Source: Polaribacter sargassicola
GTDB taxonomy: Bacteria; Bacteroidota; Bacteroidia; Flavobacteriales; Flavobacteriaceae
Direction: 5' to 3'
NCBI RefSeq assembly: GCF_021991835.1
Contig: NZ_JAHDAU010000002.1
Coordinates: 1 to 64,000, forward strand
DNA length: 64,000 nt
Positions 35,006 to 44,332 of the stretch are shown here, in pieces. The translations under genes were made by a program, and so were the position numbers. Under the pieces are notes generated by a model. The model worked only from the letters and a program-made list of their open reading frames with translations. It did not search any database and had not been told where the DNA came from. How positions within the stretch are numbered: the stretch's first letter is position 1; the number at the start of each line of letters is the position of its first letter.

Positions 35006-36322
35006 TTATTCTTCGTTTGCCCAATTTAATCTATCTTGTTGATTATATTGCCAAGGTGCTCCGTTATTTTCTACATTAGTCATCATCATATTTAATTCTT
35101 GTGGAGCAGCACTTTCTTCCATCACTAAATATCTTCTCATATCTATAATAATAGAAAGAGGATCTATATTTACAGGACATTCTTCTACGCAAGCATTACA
35201 ACTTGTACATGCCCAAAGTTCTTCTGGAGTTATATAATCGTTTAATAATTGTTTTCCATCGTCAACAAACTTTCCTTTATTTGCGTCTATATTTCTACCA
35301 ACCTCTTCTAAACGATCACGAGTTTTCATCATAATGTTTCTAGGTGATAATTCTTTACCTGTAAGGTTTGCAGGACAAGCAGATGTGCATCTACCACACT
35401 CTGTACACGTGTAAGAATTCATTAATTGAACCCAATTTAAATCTGCAACATCAGAAGCCCCAAATTTTTCTGGTTCGGCTTCCTCTTCTCCTTCAGCAGG
35501 CATTGCGTAAGGATCTGCATCTGGATCCATCATTAATTTTACCTCTTTAGTAACCGACTCTAAATTTGTAAACTGACCTTTAGGTTTTAAGTTGGCAAAA
35601 TATGTGTTTGGAAATGCTAATAAAATATGCAAATGCTTAGAGTAATATAAATAGTTTAAGAAAACTAAAATACCTAAAATATGAATCCACCAAGCACTTC
35701 TTTCTATTGTATGCAAAGTTTCTTCAGAAAACCCATCAAAAAGAGGAACTATAAATTGACTTATAACATTACCAATACCCGTTTGTTGAAATGAAACATC
35801 TGTTGCATTCATCACTAGAAACAGAGTCATTAAAACCATTTCAAAATACAGAATATAATTTCCATCATTTTTAGGCCAACCGTTCATTTCTTTACTTAAA
35901 AAACGTTGAATATTGGATATATTTCTACGCAACCAAAAAATTATTACGGCCACAAAAACTAAAAATGCTAAAATTTCGAAAGTACCAATTAAAAATCCGT
36001 AAAAAGTATCACCTAAAACACCTTTAAAAATTCTATGTGTACCAAATAATCCATCTATAATAATCTCTAAAACTTCTATATTGATAATTATAAAACCTAC
36101 ATAAACAATAATATGTAAAACACCAGAAAGAGGTCTTTTTACCATTTTAGATTGCCCAAGAGCAATCATTATCATATTTTTTAATCTTTCAGGCTTATTA
36201 TCGGTTCTATCAATATCTTTACCTAATTTAATATTTCTAGATAATTTGCGAATATTCATCACAAAAAAACCAATTCCGAAAGCTAAAGCTAGAGCAAAAA
36301 TTATATTTGGTAAGTATTGCAT
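35006..36322 (-). CDS. Membrane (Fe-S)-binding protein with NarI-like and ferredoxin domains
   Basis: 438 residues: about six TM helices (residues 1-240, similar to respiratory NarI/HdrE cytochrome subunits) and a cytoplasmic double 4Fe-4S domain. The Cys motifs are CTECGRCTSACP near 302 and CTSCNACVEECP near 372. It likely passes electrons between the quinone pool and the CCG protein encoded downstream. This pair is conserved next to an MCE protein and an amidase in Flavobacteriaceae. Its physiological electron donor is unclear. Confidence 0.9.
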   Translation of the reverse strand: MQYLPNIIFALALAFGIGFFVMNIRKLSRNIKLGKDIDRTDNKPERLKNMIMIALGQSKMVKRPLSGVLHIIVYVGFIIINIEVLEIIIDGLFGTHRIFKGVLGDTFYGFLIGTFEILAFLVFVAVIIFWLRRNISNIQRFLSKEMNGWPKNDGNYILYFEMVLMTLFLVMNATDVSFQQTGIGNVISQFIVPLFDGFSEETLHTIERSAWWIHILGILVFLNYLYYSKHLHILLAFPNTYFANLKPKGQFTNLESVTKEVKLMMDPDADPYAMPAEGEEEAEPEKFGASDVADLNWVQLMNSYTCTECGRCTSACPANLTGKELSPRNIMMKTRDRLEEVGRNIDANKGKFVDDGKQLLNDYITPEELWACTSCNACVEECPVNIDPLSIIIDMRRYLVMEESAAPQELNMMMTNVENNGAPWQYNQQDRLNWANEE

Positions 36323-36340
36323 ATTAAATTTTAAAATTAT

Positions 36341-37297
36341 TTAATTAGTTTCTTCTTCTGAATTTGGTGTATATGGTTTTGCTTTTTTACCAAACAAAGA
36401 AAAATGTACAAATCGTTTAGGATTCAATTTCATTTCTCTTAATAAGTTTTCTAATTCTTCTGTAGCACTAGTCATATTATCATATAGCTGATCATCTTTT
36501 ATTAACTTACCAATGGTTCCTTTACCCGAGTTAATACCTGCTAACATTGAGTTTGCCGAATTAAGTGTAACTTCTGCTTTTTTAATAATTTCACCAATAT
36601 TAGCATTTGCTAATGTATCTGAAACTTTAGAGAAATTTTCTGTTATTACCTTTGTGTTTTTTATACTTTCTTGTAAATCTGATGAACTTGTGTCTAAAAT
36701 TCCGTTAATAGATAACATTGTTTTTTTAACCTCTGACAATGTAAACTCTAATGATTTTACAGACGTTTTTAAACTATTTTGAGTTTCTGTATCTAAAACA
36801 TTATTTATGTTTTTAAATAGAGAATCTGCACTAACCATAACATGTTCTAATTTAGACTGAATAGGATCTAAACGCTCTCCTATAGAAGTAAATAAACTAG
36901 ACTCAACCTCTCCTGTTAGCGTATCTCCAGAAACCGCTTCCTCTCCATCATACTCTGGTATAATTGCTAAATTAGACCCCCCTAAAGGACTTGGCGAATA
37001 TATTTTAACAATACTTTTTTTAGAAAACTTAAAATCTTTTTCTATGACAAAACTTACAACTAAATGTCCTCTTTTATCTTTTGCTCTATTAAACTCTATG
37101 TTAGTTACCTTACCTACTTTAAGGCCGTTTATTGTAACCAAACTAGACTCTGTTAAGCCTGCTATGTTACTATATTCTACTTTAAAATTACGTGTATTAC
37201 CATCAAATAAGTTTTGTCCCTTTAAAAAATTATAACCCCATATAAATAATGCAATTACAACAATAGCAATAATTCCTGTTTTTAATTCTCTAGACAT
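36341..37297 (-). CDS. MlaD/MCE family protein
   Basis: 318 residues with one N-terminal TM helix (about 8-26) and a single MCE domain (about 40-115, NIAGLTESSLVTINGLKVGKVTNI). A long helical C-terminal region (about 140-300) follows. MCE proteins form hexameric rings that shuttle lipids between membranes. An ATPase and permease of an Mla system are not in this window. Confidence 0.9.
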   Translation of the reverse strand: MSRELKTGIIAIVVIALFIWGYNFLKGQNLFDGNTRNFKVEYSNIAGLTESSLVTINGLKVGKVTNIEFNRAKDKRGHLVVSFVIEKDFKFSKKSIVKIYSPSPLGGSNLAIIPEYDGEEAVSGDTLTGEVESSLFTSIGERLDPIQSKLEHVMVSADSLFKNINNVLDTETQNSLKTSVKSLEFTLSEVKKTMLSINGILDTSSSDLQESIKNTKVITENFSKVSDTLANANIGEIIKKAEVTLNSANSMLAGINSGKGTIGKLIKDDQLYDNMTSATEELENLLREMKLNPKRFVHFSLFGKKAKPYTPNSEEETN

Positions 37298-37351
37298 TAA
37301 TATAAATTTAATAACAATATTACTAATAATTTTTGGTAGATACTACCAAAT

Positions 37352-38479
37352 CTACTGCATTTTAATAGCTTCTGTTACAGAAATCTTTTTACCATTCTTA
37401 AAAGCAACTACAAATGCAGATTTGTAACCTTTTGTCTTTGCTAGGTTTAAAGATTTTTTAACATCTTTATAATTACTTGTATTACCGTAGTAATATTTAT
37501 AATAACTACCTACTTGTACTCTTTGTATACTTTTAAGACCTTTAAAGTTATAAGATTTTGTTGCTATTTTATTTTTACTAGACGCTATTTGAACCTTATA
37601 TTCAATAGAACTTACCGCCACACTTGTATAAGAAACAGAAGTTGACTTAGATGAAGGTGTAGAAATATTAGCAACTGTATTTAACTTTAAATGATTTATA
37701 TAATCGCTAATAGCTTCTGCAATAGACTTTGCCATTTGTTGCTGTCCTTTTTTAGAGTTAAGATATTTACCCTCGCTATTGTTTGTTAAAAAGCCTAACT
37801 CTATCAGAACACTTGGCATAATTGTTTCTCTTAAAACCTGAAAATTATCTTGCTTTACTTTTCTATCTTTTCTTTTTAATTTGGATGTAAAATTATGCTG
37901 AATTAAACTGGCTAGTTCTAAACTTTTATCTAAATTTTCTTCTTGTAAAAGAGATAAACCAATTACAGATTCTGCAGAATTAGGATCAAAACCTTCGTAA
38001 TTTTTCTGATAATTATCTTCTAATAAAATAGACGCATTTTCTCTTTTTGCAATTTCTAAATTTTGCTTGTTACCCCTTAATCCTAATACAAAAGTTCCTG
38101 CGCCGTGTGCAGAAGGTCTAGGTTGATAAGAATCGCAATGGATAGATACAAATAAATCTGCATTGGCTTCATTTGCAATCTGCCCTCTTTTCCATAACGC
38201 TGGATAAGTATCTGTTTTTCTTGTATAAATTACTTTTATTGCCTTATTTTTTGCCAATTCTTTACCTACAAGAAGCGTAACTTTTAATGCAATATCTTTT
38301 TCCCTATAACCATTTCCTAAATTACCTGGGTCTTTACCTCCATGACCAGCATCTAAAACTATAACATATTTTTTTTGAGCAAAAACAGTCTTAGTACTTA
38401 TTAAAAAAGAGAATAAAAACAAGAAAAGAAAAAGATTTCTAGCTTTGAATTTAATTTTGTGAGTTTGTTGAAATATCAT
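37352..38479 (-). CDS. N-acetylmuramoyl-L-alanine amidase with C-terminal SPOR-like domain
   Basis: A secreted amidase_3 (AmiA/AmiC-type) zinc hydrolase that splits the amide bond between MurNAc and the stem peptide. A basic, hydrophobic N-terminus acts as a signal peptide (ending near AQ). The catalytic domain has VLDAGHGGKDPG, YREKDIAL, SIHCDSYQ and VLIELGFLTN. A SPOR-like domain fills the C-terminus (VQIASSKN and RVQVGSYYKYYYG). I take the ATG at 38479; the frame extends one codon to a TTG. It is divergent from lptD. Confidence 0.92.
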   Translation of the reverse strand: MIFQQTHKIKFKARNLFLFLFLFSFLISTKTVFAQKKYVIVLDAGHGGKDPGNLGNGYREKDIALKVTLLVGKELAKNKAIKVIYTRKTDTYPALWKRGQIANEANADLFVSIHCDSYQPRPSAHGAGTFVLGLRGNKQNLEIAKRENASILLEDNYQKNYEGFDPNSAESVIGLSLLQEENLDKSLELASLIQHNFTSKLKRKDRKVKQDNFQVLRETIMPSVLIELGFLTNNSEGKYLNSKKGQQQMAKSIAEAISDYINHLKLNTVANISTPSSKSTSVSYTSVAVSSIEYKVQIASSKNKIATKSYNFKGLKSIQRVQVGSYYKYYYGNTSNYKDVKKSLNLAKTKGYKSAFVVAFKNGKKISVTEAIKMQ

Positions 38480-38572
38480 CAATAAAAATTAACTAATTTT
38501 GGCATTTTATAATTTGGTGCTTCAAAAATTGAACCATACTTTTACTCTATTACAAAAATAGTATTTATAGCA

Positions 38573-41260
38573 TTGCAAACAAATCTATCATATATACTTT
38601 TATTTTGCTTTCTCTTTTCTATAAAAGCAGGATTCTCGCAAGATATTAAACGAAAACTTAAAATAGCAGATACCATTCTAAAAAAAGATACTGCTTTAAT
38701 TTCTGTAAAAGATTCTGTTATTAAAAATAATATAGATTCTTTAGGCATAAAAAAAACAGATACTATTGCTGTAGACTCTTTAAAAAGAAAAGAATCTATA
38801 GAAGATATTATTTTACATACCGCTAAAGATTATACAATACAAAATGCTAAAGAAAAAACCGTTACTCTTTATAATGAAGCTCATATAACTTATACAGATA
38901 TAGATTTAAAAGCGGGTATTGTTATTATTGATTATAAGAAAAATGTAATTTTTGCTAAAGGAATTATAGATAGTACTGGATACACACAAAGACCTGTCTT
39001 TAAACAAGGTAGTCAAGAATCTGAGCAAGACTCTATTATCTACAACTTTGATAGTGAAAGAGCTTTAATATATGGTCTTAAAACCAAACAAGGAGAAATG
39101 TTTACTTATGGTGAAAAAACCAAAAGAGTAAATGATTCTACAATATATGTAAGAAACATAAAGTTTACTACATCAGAAAAAGAAAACCCAGATTATTATA
39201 TTGCTACAGATAGAGCCAAATTAGTACCTGGTAAAAAAATAATTGTTGGTTCTAGTAATTTAGTTATTGCAGATATTCCTACCCCTGTTTTTCTACCGTT
39301 TGCCTATTTTCCTATCACAGAAACAAGTACTTCTGGTTTTTTAATTCCTTCTTTTGATACAGGTAGTACAGATAGAGGTATTGGTATTCAAAACGGAGGT
39401 TATTACTTTGCGATAAGTAATTATATGGATTTAAGCGTATTGGCAGATGTTTATGCTAACGGAAGTTGGGGTACAAGATTAAGCTCTAGCTACAAAAAAA
39501 GGTATCGTTTTAATGGTTCTTTTAACTTTAGTTACGAGAACACAATTAGTGGTATTAGAGGTTATGATGATTATAGTAAAACAAGTAACTATAATATTAG
39601 ATGGTCTCACAGTCAAGACTCTAAAGCAAGCCCCAATTCTAGATTTTCTGCATCTGTTAATTTAGGTAGTAGTAAATTCTTTAGAGAATCTGTAAATCAA
39701 TATAACATATCACAAACACAAACAAATACTTTTAACTCTTCTATTAGTTATAGTAAAACTTTTGTTGGCACACCGTTTAACTTAAACTTAACGGCTTCTC
39801 ATCAACAAAACACAAATACAGAAGTTATTACAATGACTTTACCTTCATTAACTGTTAATATGGATAGACAATATCCTTTTGCAGGTAAAAATGGTGTACA
39901 AAAAACACCCATTCAAAAAATGGGTTTCAACTATACAATGCAAGGCCAGTATTTAATAAACACTACAGATGATGAGTTTTTTACTGGTAAAATGTTTGAA
40001 ACAGCAAGATCTGGTGTAAAACATACAACTGGTACAAGTACTAATATAAAAGCATTTAATTATTTTACTTTATCACCTAGTGCAAATTACGAAGAAGTTT
40101 GGCAATTTGATTACCTACAAAAAGATTATGATGTTACAGAAAATGTTGTAGTTACAGATACTTTAAGAGGTTTTAAAACTTATAGAGAATACAATGCAGG
40201 GGTAAGTTTATCTACAAATATTTATGGTACTTTTAACTTTAAAAAAGGACGCTTAAAAACAATTAGACATACATTTAGACCATCTATTTCTTATTCTTAT
40301 AGACCAGATTTTCAAGACAAATACATAAAACAAGTACAACAAAGTGCAGATGCTACAGACTTATTAGATTATACAGTTTTTGATAGTGGTATTTATGGTG
40401 CACCTTCTTCTGGTTTAAGTAACTCTATTGGTATTTCTTTAAACAACGTTTTAGAAGCAAAAGTAGCTCCTAAAGATCCTGATAGTGATGAAGAGGATGA
40501 AAAAGTAACTATCTTAAACAACTTAAACTTTAGTAGTTCTTATAATATTGCTGCAGATAGTTTACGTTGGTCTCCTGTAAGTTTTTCTGCCGGTACAAGA
40601 TTATTTAAAGACAAATTAGCTGTAAACTTAAGCGGTTCTTTAGACCCTTATAAGGTTAATAGCGAAGGTTCTAGAATAAATGAATTTAATGCTAATATTC
40701 TAAGACTTACCAACGCAAGTTTAACAGCAAATTACTCTATTTCTAGTAAAGATTTTGACAAAGACAGTAAAAACGATTCTAAAAACCAAAATGGTAATGG
40801 AGCTCAAAATGGAGTTGATGTTATTGGTGCAGATATAAACCCTACAAATAATAGAGCTGGACAACAAAATAACACAAATTCTGAAGAAGAAAAAGAAACA
40901 AAAACAGAACTTTATAACGCAGACATACCTTGGTCTTTAAATTTAGCTTATTCTGCTAGCTACACCAACAACGGTTTAGAGCCAGGTGAAGTTGGTATAC
41001 ATAGTATTATGTTTAGCGGTAATTTAGAATTATCTCCAAAATGGAAAGTTGGTTATTCTTCTGGTTATGATATTAAAGGAGGTGCTTTCACCTTTTCTAG
41101 GTTTAATTTTACAAGAGATTTAGATAGTTGGCAGTTTAATTTTAACTGGGTTCCTTTTGGTACAAATTCTTCTTACACCTTTTTTATTGGTGTTAAATCA
41201 TCTGTTTTATCAGATTTAAAATGGGATAAAACAAAACCTGCAGATAGAACTTTATTTTAA
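38573..41260 (+). CDS. lptD: LPS-assembly protein LptD
   Basis: The outer membrane barrel that inserts lipopolysaccharide into the outer leaflet, 895 residues. A signal peptide (about 1-22, ending FSQ) is followed by an OstA-like N-terminal domain (about 80-260) and a large beta barrel of mostly 10-residue alternating strands. The sequence ADIPTPVFLPFAYFPITE and the C-terminal Phe (LF) fit outer membrane biogenesis. A low-complexity Asn/Gln-rich loop lies near residues 730-780. The start is TTG. It is divergent from the amidase, a conserved arrangement in this family. Confidence 0.9.
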   Translation: MQTNLSYILLFCFLFSIKAGFSQDIKRKLKIADTILKKDTALISVKDSVIKNNIDSLGIKKTDTIAVDSLKRKESIEDIILHTAKDYTIQNAKEKTVTLYNEAHITYTDIDLKAGIVIIDYKKNVIFAKGIIDSTGYTQRPVFKQGSQESEQDSIIYNFDSERALIYGLKTKQGEMFTYGEKTKRVNDSTIYVRNIKFTTSEKENPDYYIATDRAKLVPGKKIIVGSSNLVIADIPTPVFLPFAYFPITETSTSGFLIPSFDTGSTDRGIGIQNGGYYFAISNYMDLSVLADVYANGSWGTRLSSSYKKRYRFNGSFNFSYENTISGIRGYDDYSKTSNYNIRWSHSQDSKASPNSRFSASVNLGSSKFFRESVNQYNISQTQTNTFNSSISYSKTFVGTPFNLNLTASHQQNTNTEVITMTLPSLTVNMDRQYPFAGKNGVQKTPIQKMGFNYTMQGQYLINTTDDEFFTGKMFETARSGVKHTTGTSTNIKAFNYFTLSPSANYEEVWQFDYLQKDYDVTENVVVTDTLRGFKTYREYNAGVSLSTNIYGTFNFKKGRLKTIRHTFRPSISYSYRPDFQDKYIKQVQQSADATDLLDYTVFDSGIYGAPSSGLSNSIGISLNNVLEAKVAPKDPDSDEEDEKVTILNNLNFSSSYNIAADSLRWSPVSFSAGTRLFKDKLAVNLSGSLDPYKVNSEGSRINEFNANILRLTNASLTANYSISSKDFDKDSKNDSKNQNGNGAQNGVDVIGADINPTNNRAGQQNNTNSEEEKETKTELYNADIPWSLNLAYSASYTNNGLEPGEVGIHSIMFSGNLELSPKWKVGYSSGYDIKGGAFTFSRFNFTRDLDSWQFNFNWVPFGTNSSYTFFIGVKSSVLSDLKWDKTKPADRTLF

Positions 41261-41303
41261 AAACATTATAAAAAATAATTTAAGATTTTTAAATTTTAAA
41301 CAA

Positions 41304-41684
41304 ATGAAAAAAATAATAACTACAACAAAAGCACCTGCTCCTATAGGACCATACAACCAAGCAGTTTTAAGTGGAAATACATTATACACTTCTGGTCAAA
41401 TTGCAATTAACCCAGAAACAGGAGAATTAAATATTGACACATTAGAAGCAGAAACTATACAAGTTATGGAAAACTTAAAAGAAGTTTTAGCTGCTGCAGA
41501 AATGACTTTTGAAAACGTAATTAAAACTACAATTTTTATTTCTGATATGAATAATTTTGCTGAGATAAACGCTATTTACGGTAATTATTTTAATGAAGAA
41601 ACAGCTCCTGCTAGAGAAACTGTTGAAGTAGCTAATTTACCTAAGTTTGTAAATGTAGAAATTAGTGCAATTGCTATTAAATAG
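41304..41684 (+). CDS. ridA: RidA family enamine/imine deaminase
   Basis: A small trimeric enzyme that hydrolyses reactive 2-aminoacrylate and related imines. It has the usual 126 residues, with APAPIGPYNQAV at the start, LYTSGQIAINPETG, NVIKTTIFISDMNNFAEIN and PARETVEVANLPKFVNVEISAIAI at the end. The gene overlaps the convergent mgsA stop by 8 bases. The overlap is the centre of a 39-bp palindrome (see below). Confidence 0.95.
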   Translation: MKKIITTTKAPAPIGPYNQAVLSGNTLYTSGQIAINPETGELNIDTLEAETIQVMENLKEVLAAAEMTFENVIKTTIFISDMNNFAEINAIYGNYFNEETAPARETVEVANLPKFVNVEISAIAIK

Positions 41685-41698
41685 CCAATGCACTAATT
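41660..41698. repeat. 39-bp imperfect palindrome spanning the ridA/mgsA convergent overlap
   Basis: The left arm AATTAGTGCAATTGCTATT (41660-41678) and the right arm (41680-41698, AATAGCCAATGCACTAATT) are inverted with two mismatches around base 41679. The ridA TAG (41682-41684) and the mgsA stop (41677-41679 on the minus strand) sit at the centre. Both arms encode nearly the same peptide, ISAIAIK in RidA and ISALAI in MgsA. It could act as a bidirectional terminator, though no long U-tract follows. Confidence 0.8.
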
Positions 41699-42045
41699 AA
41701 TAAATCTGCTGTTGCAGGATTTGTTGCTAAAGGCACATTGTGTACATCACAAATTCTTAATAGCATAATAATATCTGGCTCGTGTGGATGTTTTGCATGT
41801 GGGTCTCTAAAAAATAATACCATTTTACATTTACCTTCTGCAACTCTACTTGCTATTTGAGCATCGCCACCAATTGGACCAGATAAAAATTTGGTTACTT
41901 TAAAACCTGCAAGTTCTGCTTTAGTACCTGTTGTACCTGTAGAGATAAGTGTTATATTTTTTTGTAATAAAGTTTCTTTGTGTTCATTTAAAAACTGAAC
42001 CATTTCTGCTTTTTTACCATCATGTGCAATAATTGCTATTTCCAT
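41677..42045 (-). CDS. mgsA: Methylglyoxal synthase
   Basis: Converts dihydroxyacetone phosphate to methylglyoxal and phosphate, a glycolytic bypass. The fold is shown by IAHDGKKAEMVQFL, STGTTGTKAELAG, LSGPIGGDAQIASRV with catalytic Asp61, and FFRDPHAKHPHEPDIIMLLRICDVHNVPLATNPATADLLIS. At 122 residues it is about 30 shorter than the E. coli protein. It lies on the same strand as gapA and pfkA but downstream of the gapA terminator. Its 3' end is shared with the ridA palindrome. Confidence 0.93.
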   Translation of the reverse strand: MEIAIIAHDGKKAEMVQFLNEHKETLLQKNITLISTGTTGTKAELAGFKVTKFLSGPIGGDAQIASRVAEGKCKMVLFFRDPHAKHPHEPDIIMLLRICDVHNVPLATNPATADLLISALAI

Positions 42046-42075
42046 ATAGTTTCTTTTGTGTTACTAAAAATAAAT

Positions 42076-42109
42076 AAAAAACCTGAAAGTATATACTTTC
42101 AGGTTTTTT
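42076..42109. terminator. Symmetric bidirectional terminator between gapA and mgsA
   Basis: ACCTGAAAGT (42081-42090) and ACTTTCAGGT (42095-42104) flank an ATAT loop, with A's before and T's after. It reads as stem plus T-tract on both strands. It terminates gapA on the minus strand and would block plus-strand readthrough. Confidence 0.85.
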
Positions 42110-42133
42110 ATTTATGTATAAAATTATTGATGC

Positions 42134-43150
<1,017 letters not shown>

Positions 43151-43163
43151 TTATTTATTTTTT

Positions 43164-44147
43164 TTAAGTTGTTATAATATCAGAAATTCTTAGCAATTCA
43201 TAGTTTATTGAATGTCCGCCAGAAATTGCTTCTTTTATATCTGTACTAATTACTTTGTTATCTTTTAAACCTACCATTAAGTTTGTATGACCATCTAACA
43301 ATAATTCTACGGCTTTAACTCCTAGTCTACTTGCTAAGACTCTATCAAAACAAGATGGTGAACCTCCTCTTTGCATATGACCAAGAATACTTACTCGAAC
43401 ATCATATTCTGGTAAATTTTCTTCTACATAACTAGCTAGTTCATACACGTTTTTACCTGATTTATCACCTTCTGCTACAACAACTATACTAGATGATTTA
43501 CCAGCTCTTCTACTTCTTTCTAGAGATTCTAGCATTCTATCTAATCCTAAATCTTCTTCTGGTATTAAAATTTCTTCTGCTCCGGCTCCTACACCTGCAT
43601 TTAATGCTATAAAACCTGCATCACGCCCCATTACTTCTACAAAAAAAAGTCTGTTGTGAGATGATGCTGTATCTCTAATTTTATCTATAGCTTCTACAGC
43701 TGTATTTAAAGCGGTATCGTAACCTAAAGTGTGAGATGTACCAAAAATATCATTATCTATTGTACCAGGAATACCAATTACAGGAAAACCAAATTCTTCA
43801 TTAAACAAAACAGCTCCTGTAAAAGAACCATCTCCTCCAATAACTACCATTGCATCTACCTCTCTTTCTACTAAGTTTTCGTATGCTTTTTGCCTACCTT
43901 CTTTTGTTCTAAAAGCTTTAGACCTTGCAGATTTTAAAACGGTACCTCCTTTATTTATTATATTGTGTACACTTCTTGCACTTAAATCTATCAGATCATC
44001 TTCAATTAACCCTTGATAACCTCTATATATACCAACACAACTTAAGCTGTAATAAGCACAAGATCTAACTACAGCTCTAATTGCGGCATTCATACCTGGA
44101 GCATCTCCTCCAGAAGTCATAACTGCTATTTTTTTAATTTTCTTCAT
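43164..44147 (-). CDS. pfkA: ATP-dependent 6-phosphofructokinase
   Basis: Phosphorylates fructose 6-phosphate, the committed step of glycolysis. It has 327 residues with SGGDAPGMNAAIRAV at the N-terminus, VIGGDGSFTGA, the catalytic IPGTIDNDIFGT, VEVMGRDAGFIALNAG and ILGHMQRGGSPSCFDR. It is first in the pfkA-gapA unit. The 185-base gap upstream, after tamB, holds an 11-bp inverted repeat. Confidence 0.95.
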   Translation of the reverse strand: MKKIKKIAVMTSGGDAPGMNAAIRAVVRSCAYYSLSCVGIYRGYQGLIEDDLIDLSARSVHNIINKGGTVLKSARSKAFRTKEGRQKAYENLVEREVDAMVVIGGDGSFTGAVLFNEEFGFPVIGIPGTIDNDIFGTSHTLGYDTALNTAVEAIDKIRDTASSHNRLFFVEVMGRDAGFIALNAGVGAGAEEILIPEEDLGLDRMLESLERSRRAGKSSSIVVVAEGDKSGKNVYELASYVEENLPEYDVRVSILGHMQRGGSPSCFDRVLASRLGVKAVELLLDGHTNLMVGLKDNKVISTDIKEAISGGHSINYELLRISDIITT

Positions 44148-44230
44148 ATTTCTTGATGTAAATTTACTGCTTTAAAATCATTAAAAATAATAAAACTACG
44201 AAATCGTTTTAGGCTAACACTTATTATTTT

Positions 44231-44269
44231 AAGCTTAAAAATAGCTGTTTTTTTTAATTTTTTAAGCTT
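44231..44269. repeat. Inverted repeat between tamB and pfkA
   Basis: AAGCTTAAAAA (44231-44241) pairs with TTTTTAAGCTT (44259-44269), an 11-bp stem with a 17-base loop. It is downstream of tamB and upstream of pfkA (both minus strand). It may end tamB transcription or fold in the pfkA leader; the U-tract is poor. Confidence 0.35.
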
Positions 44270-44332
44270 TAACTAATTATTATAATGTTAATTAATTTAA
44301 TAAAATACATAAATATTTTTTAGAAAAATATT

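Noticed and set aside
44148..44332. Possible small RNA or riboswitch before pfkA
   Set aside because: Only an AT-rich 11-bp stem is seen; there is no recognisable aptamer or terminator.
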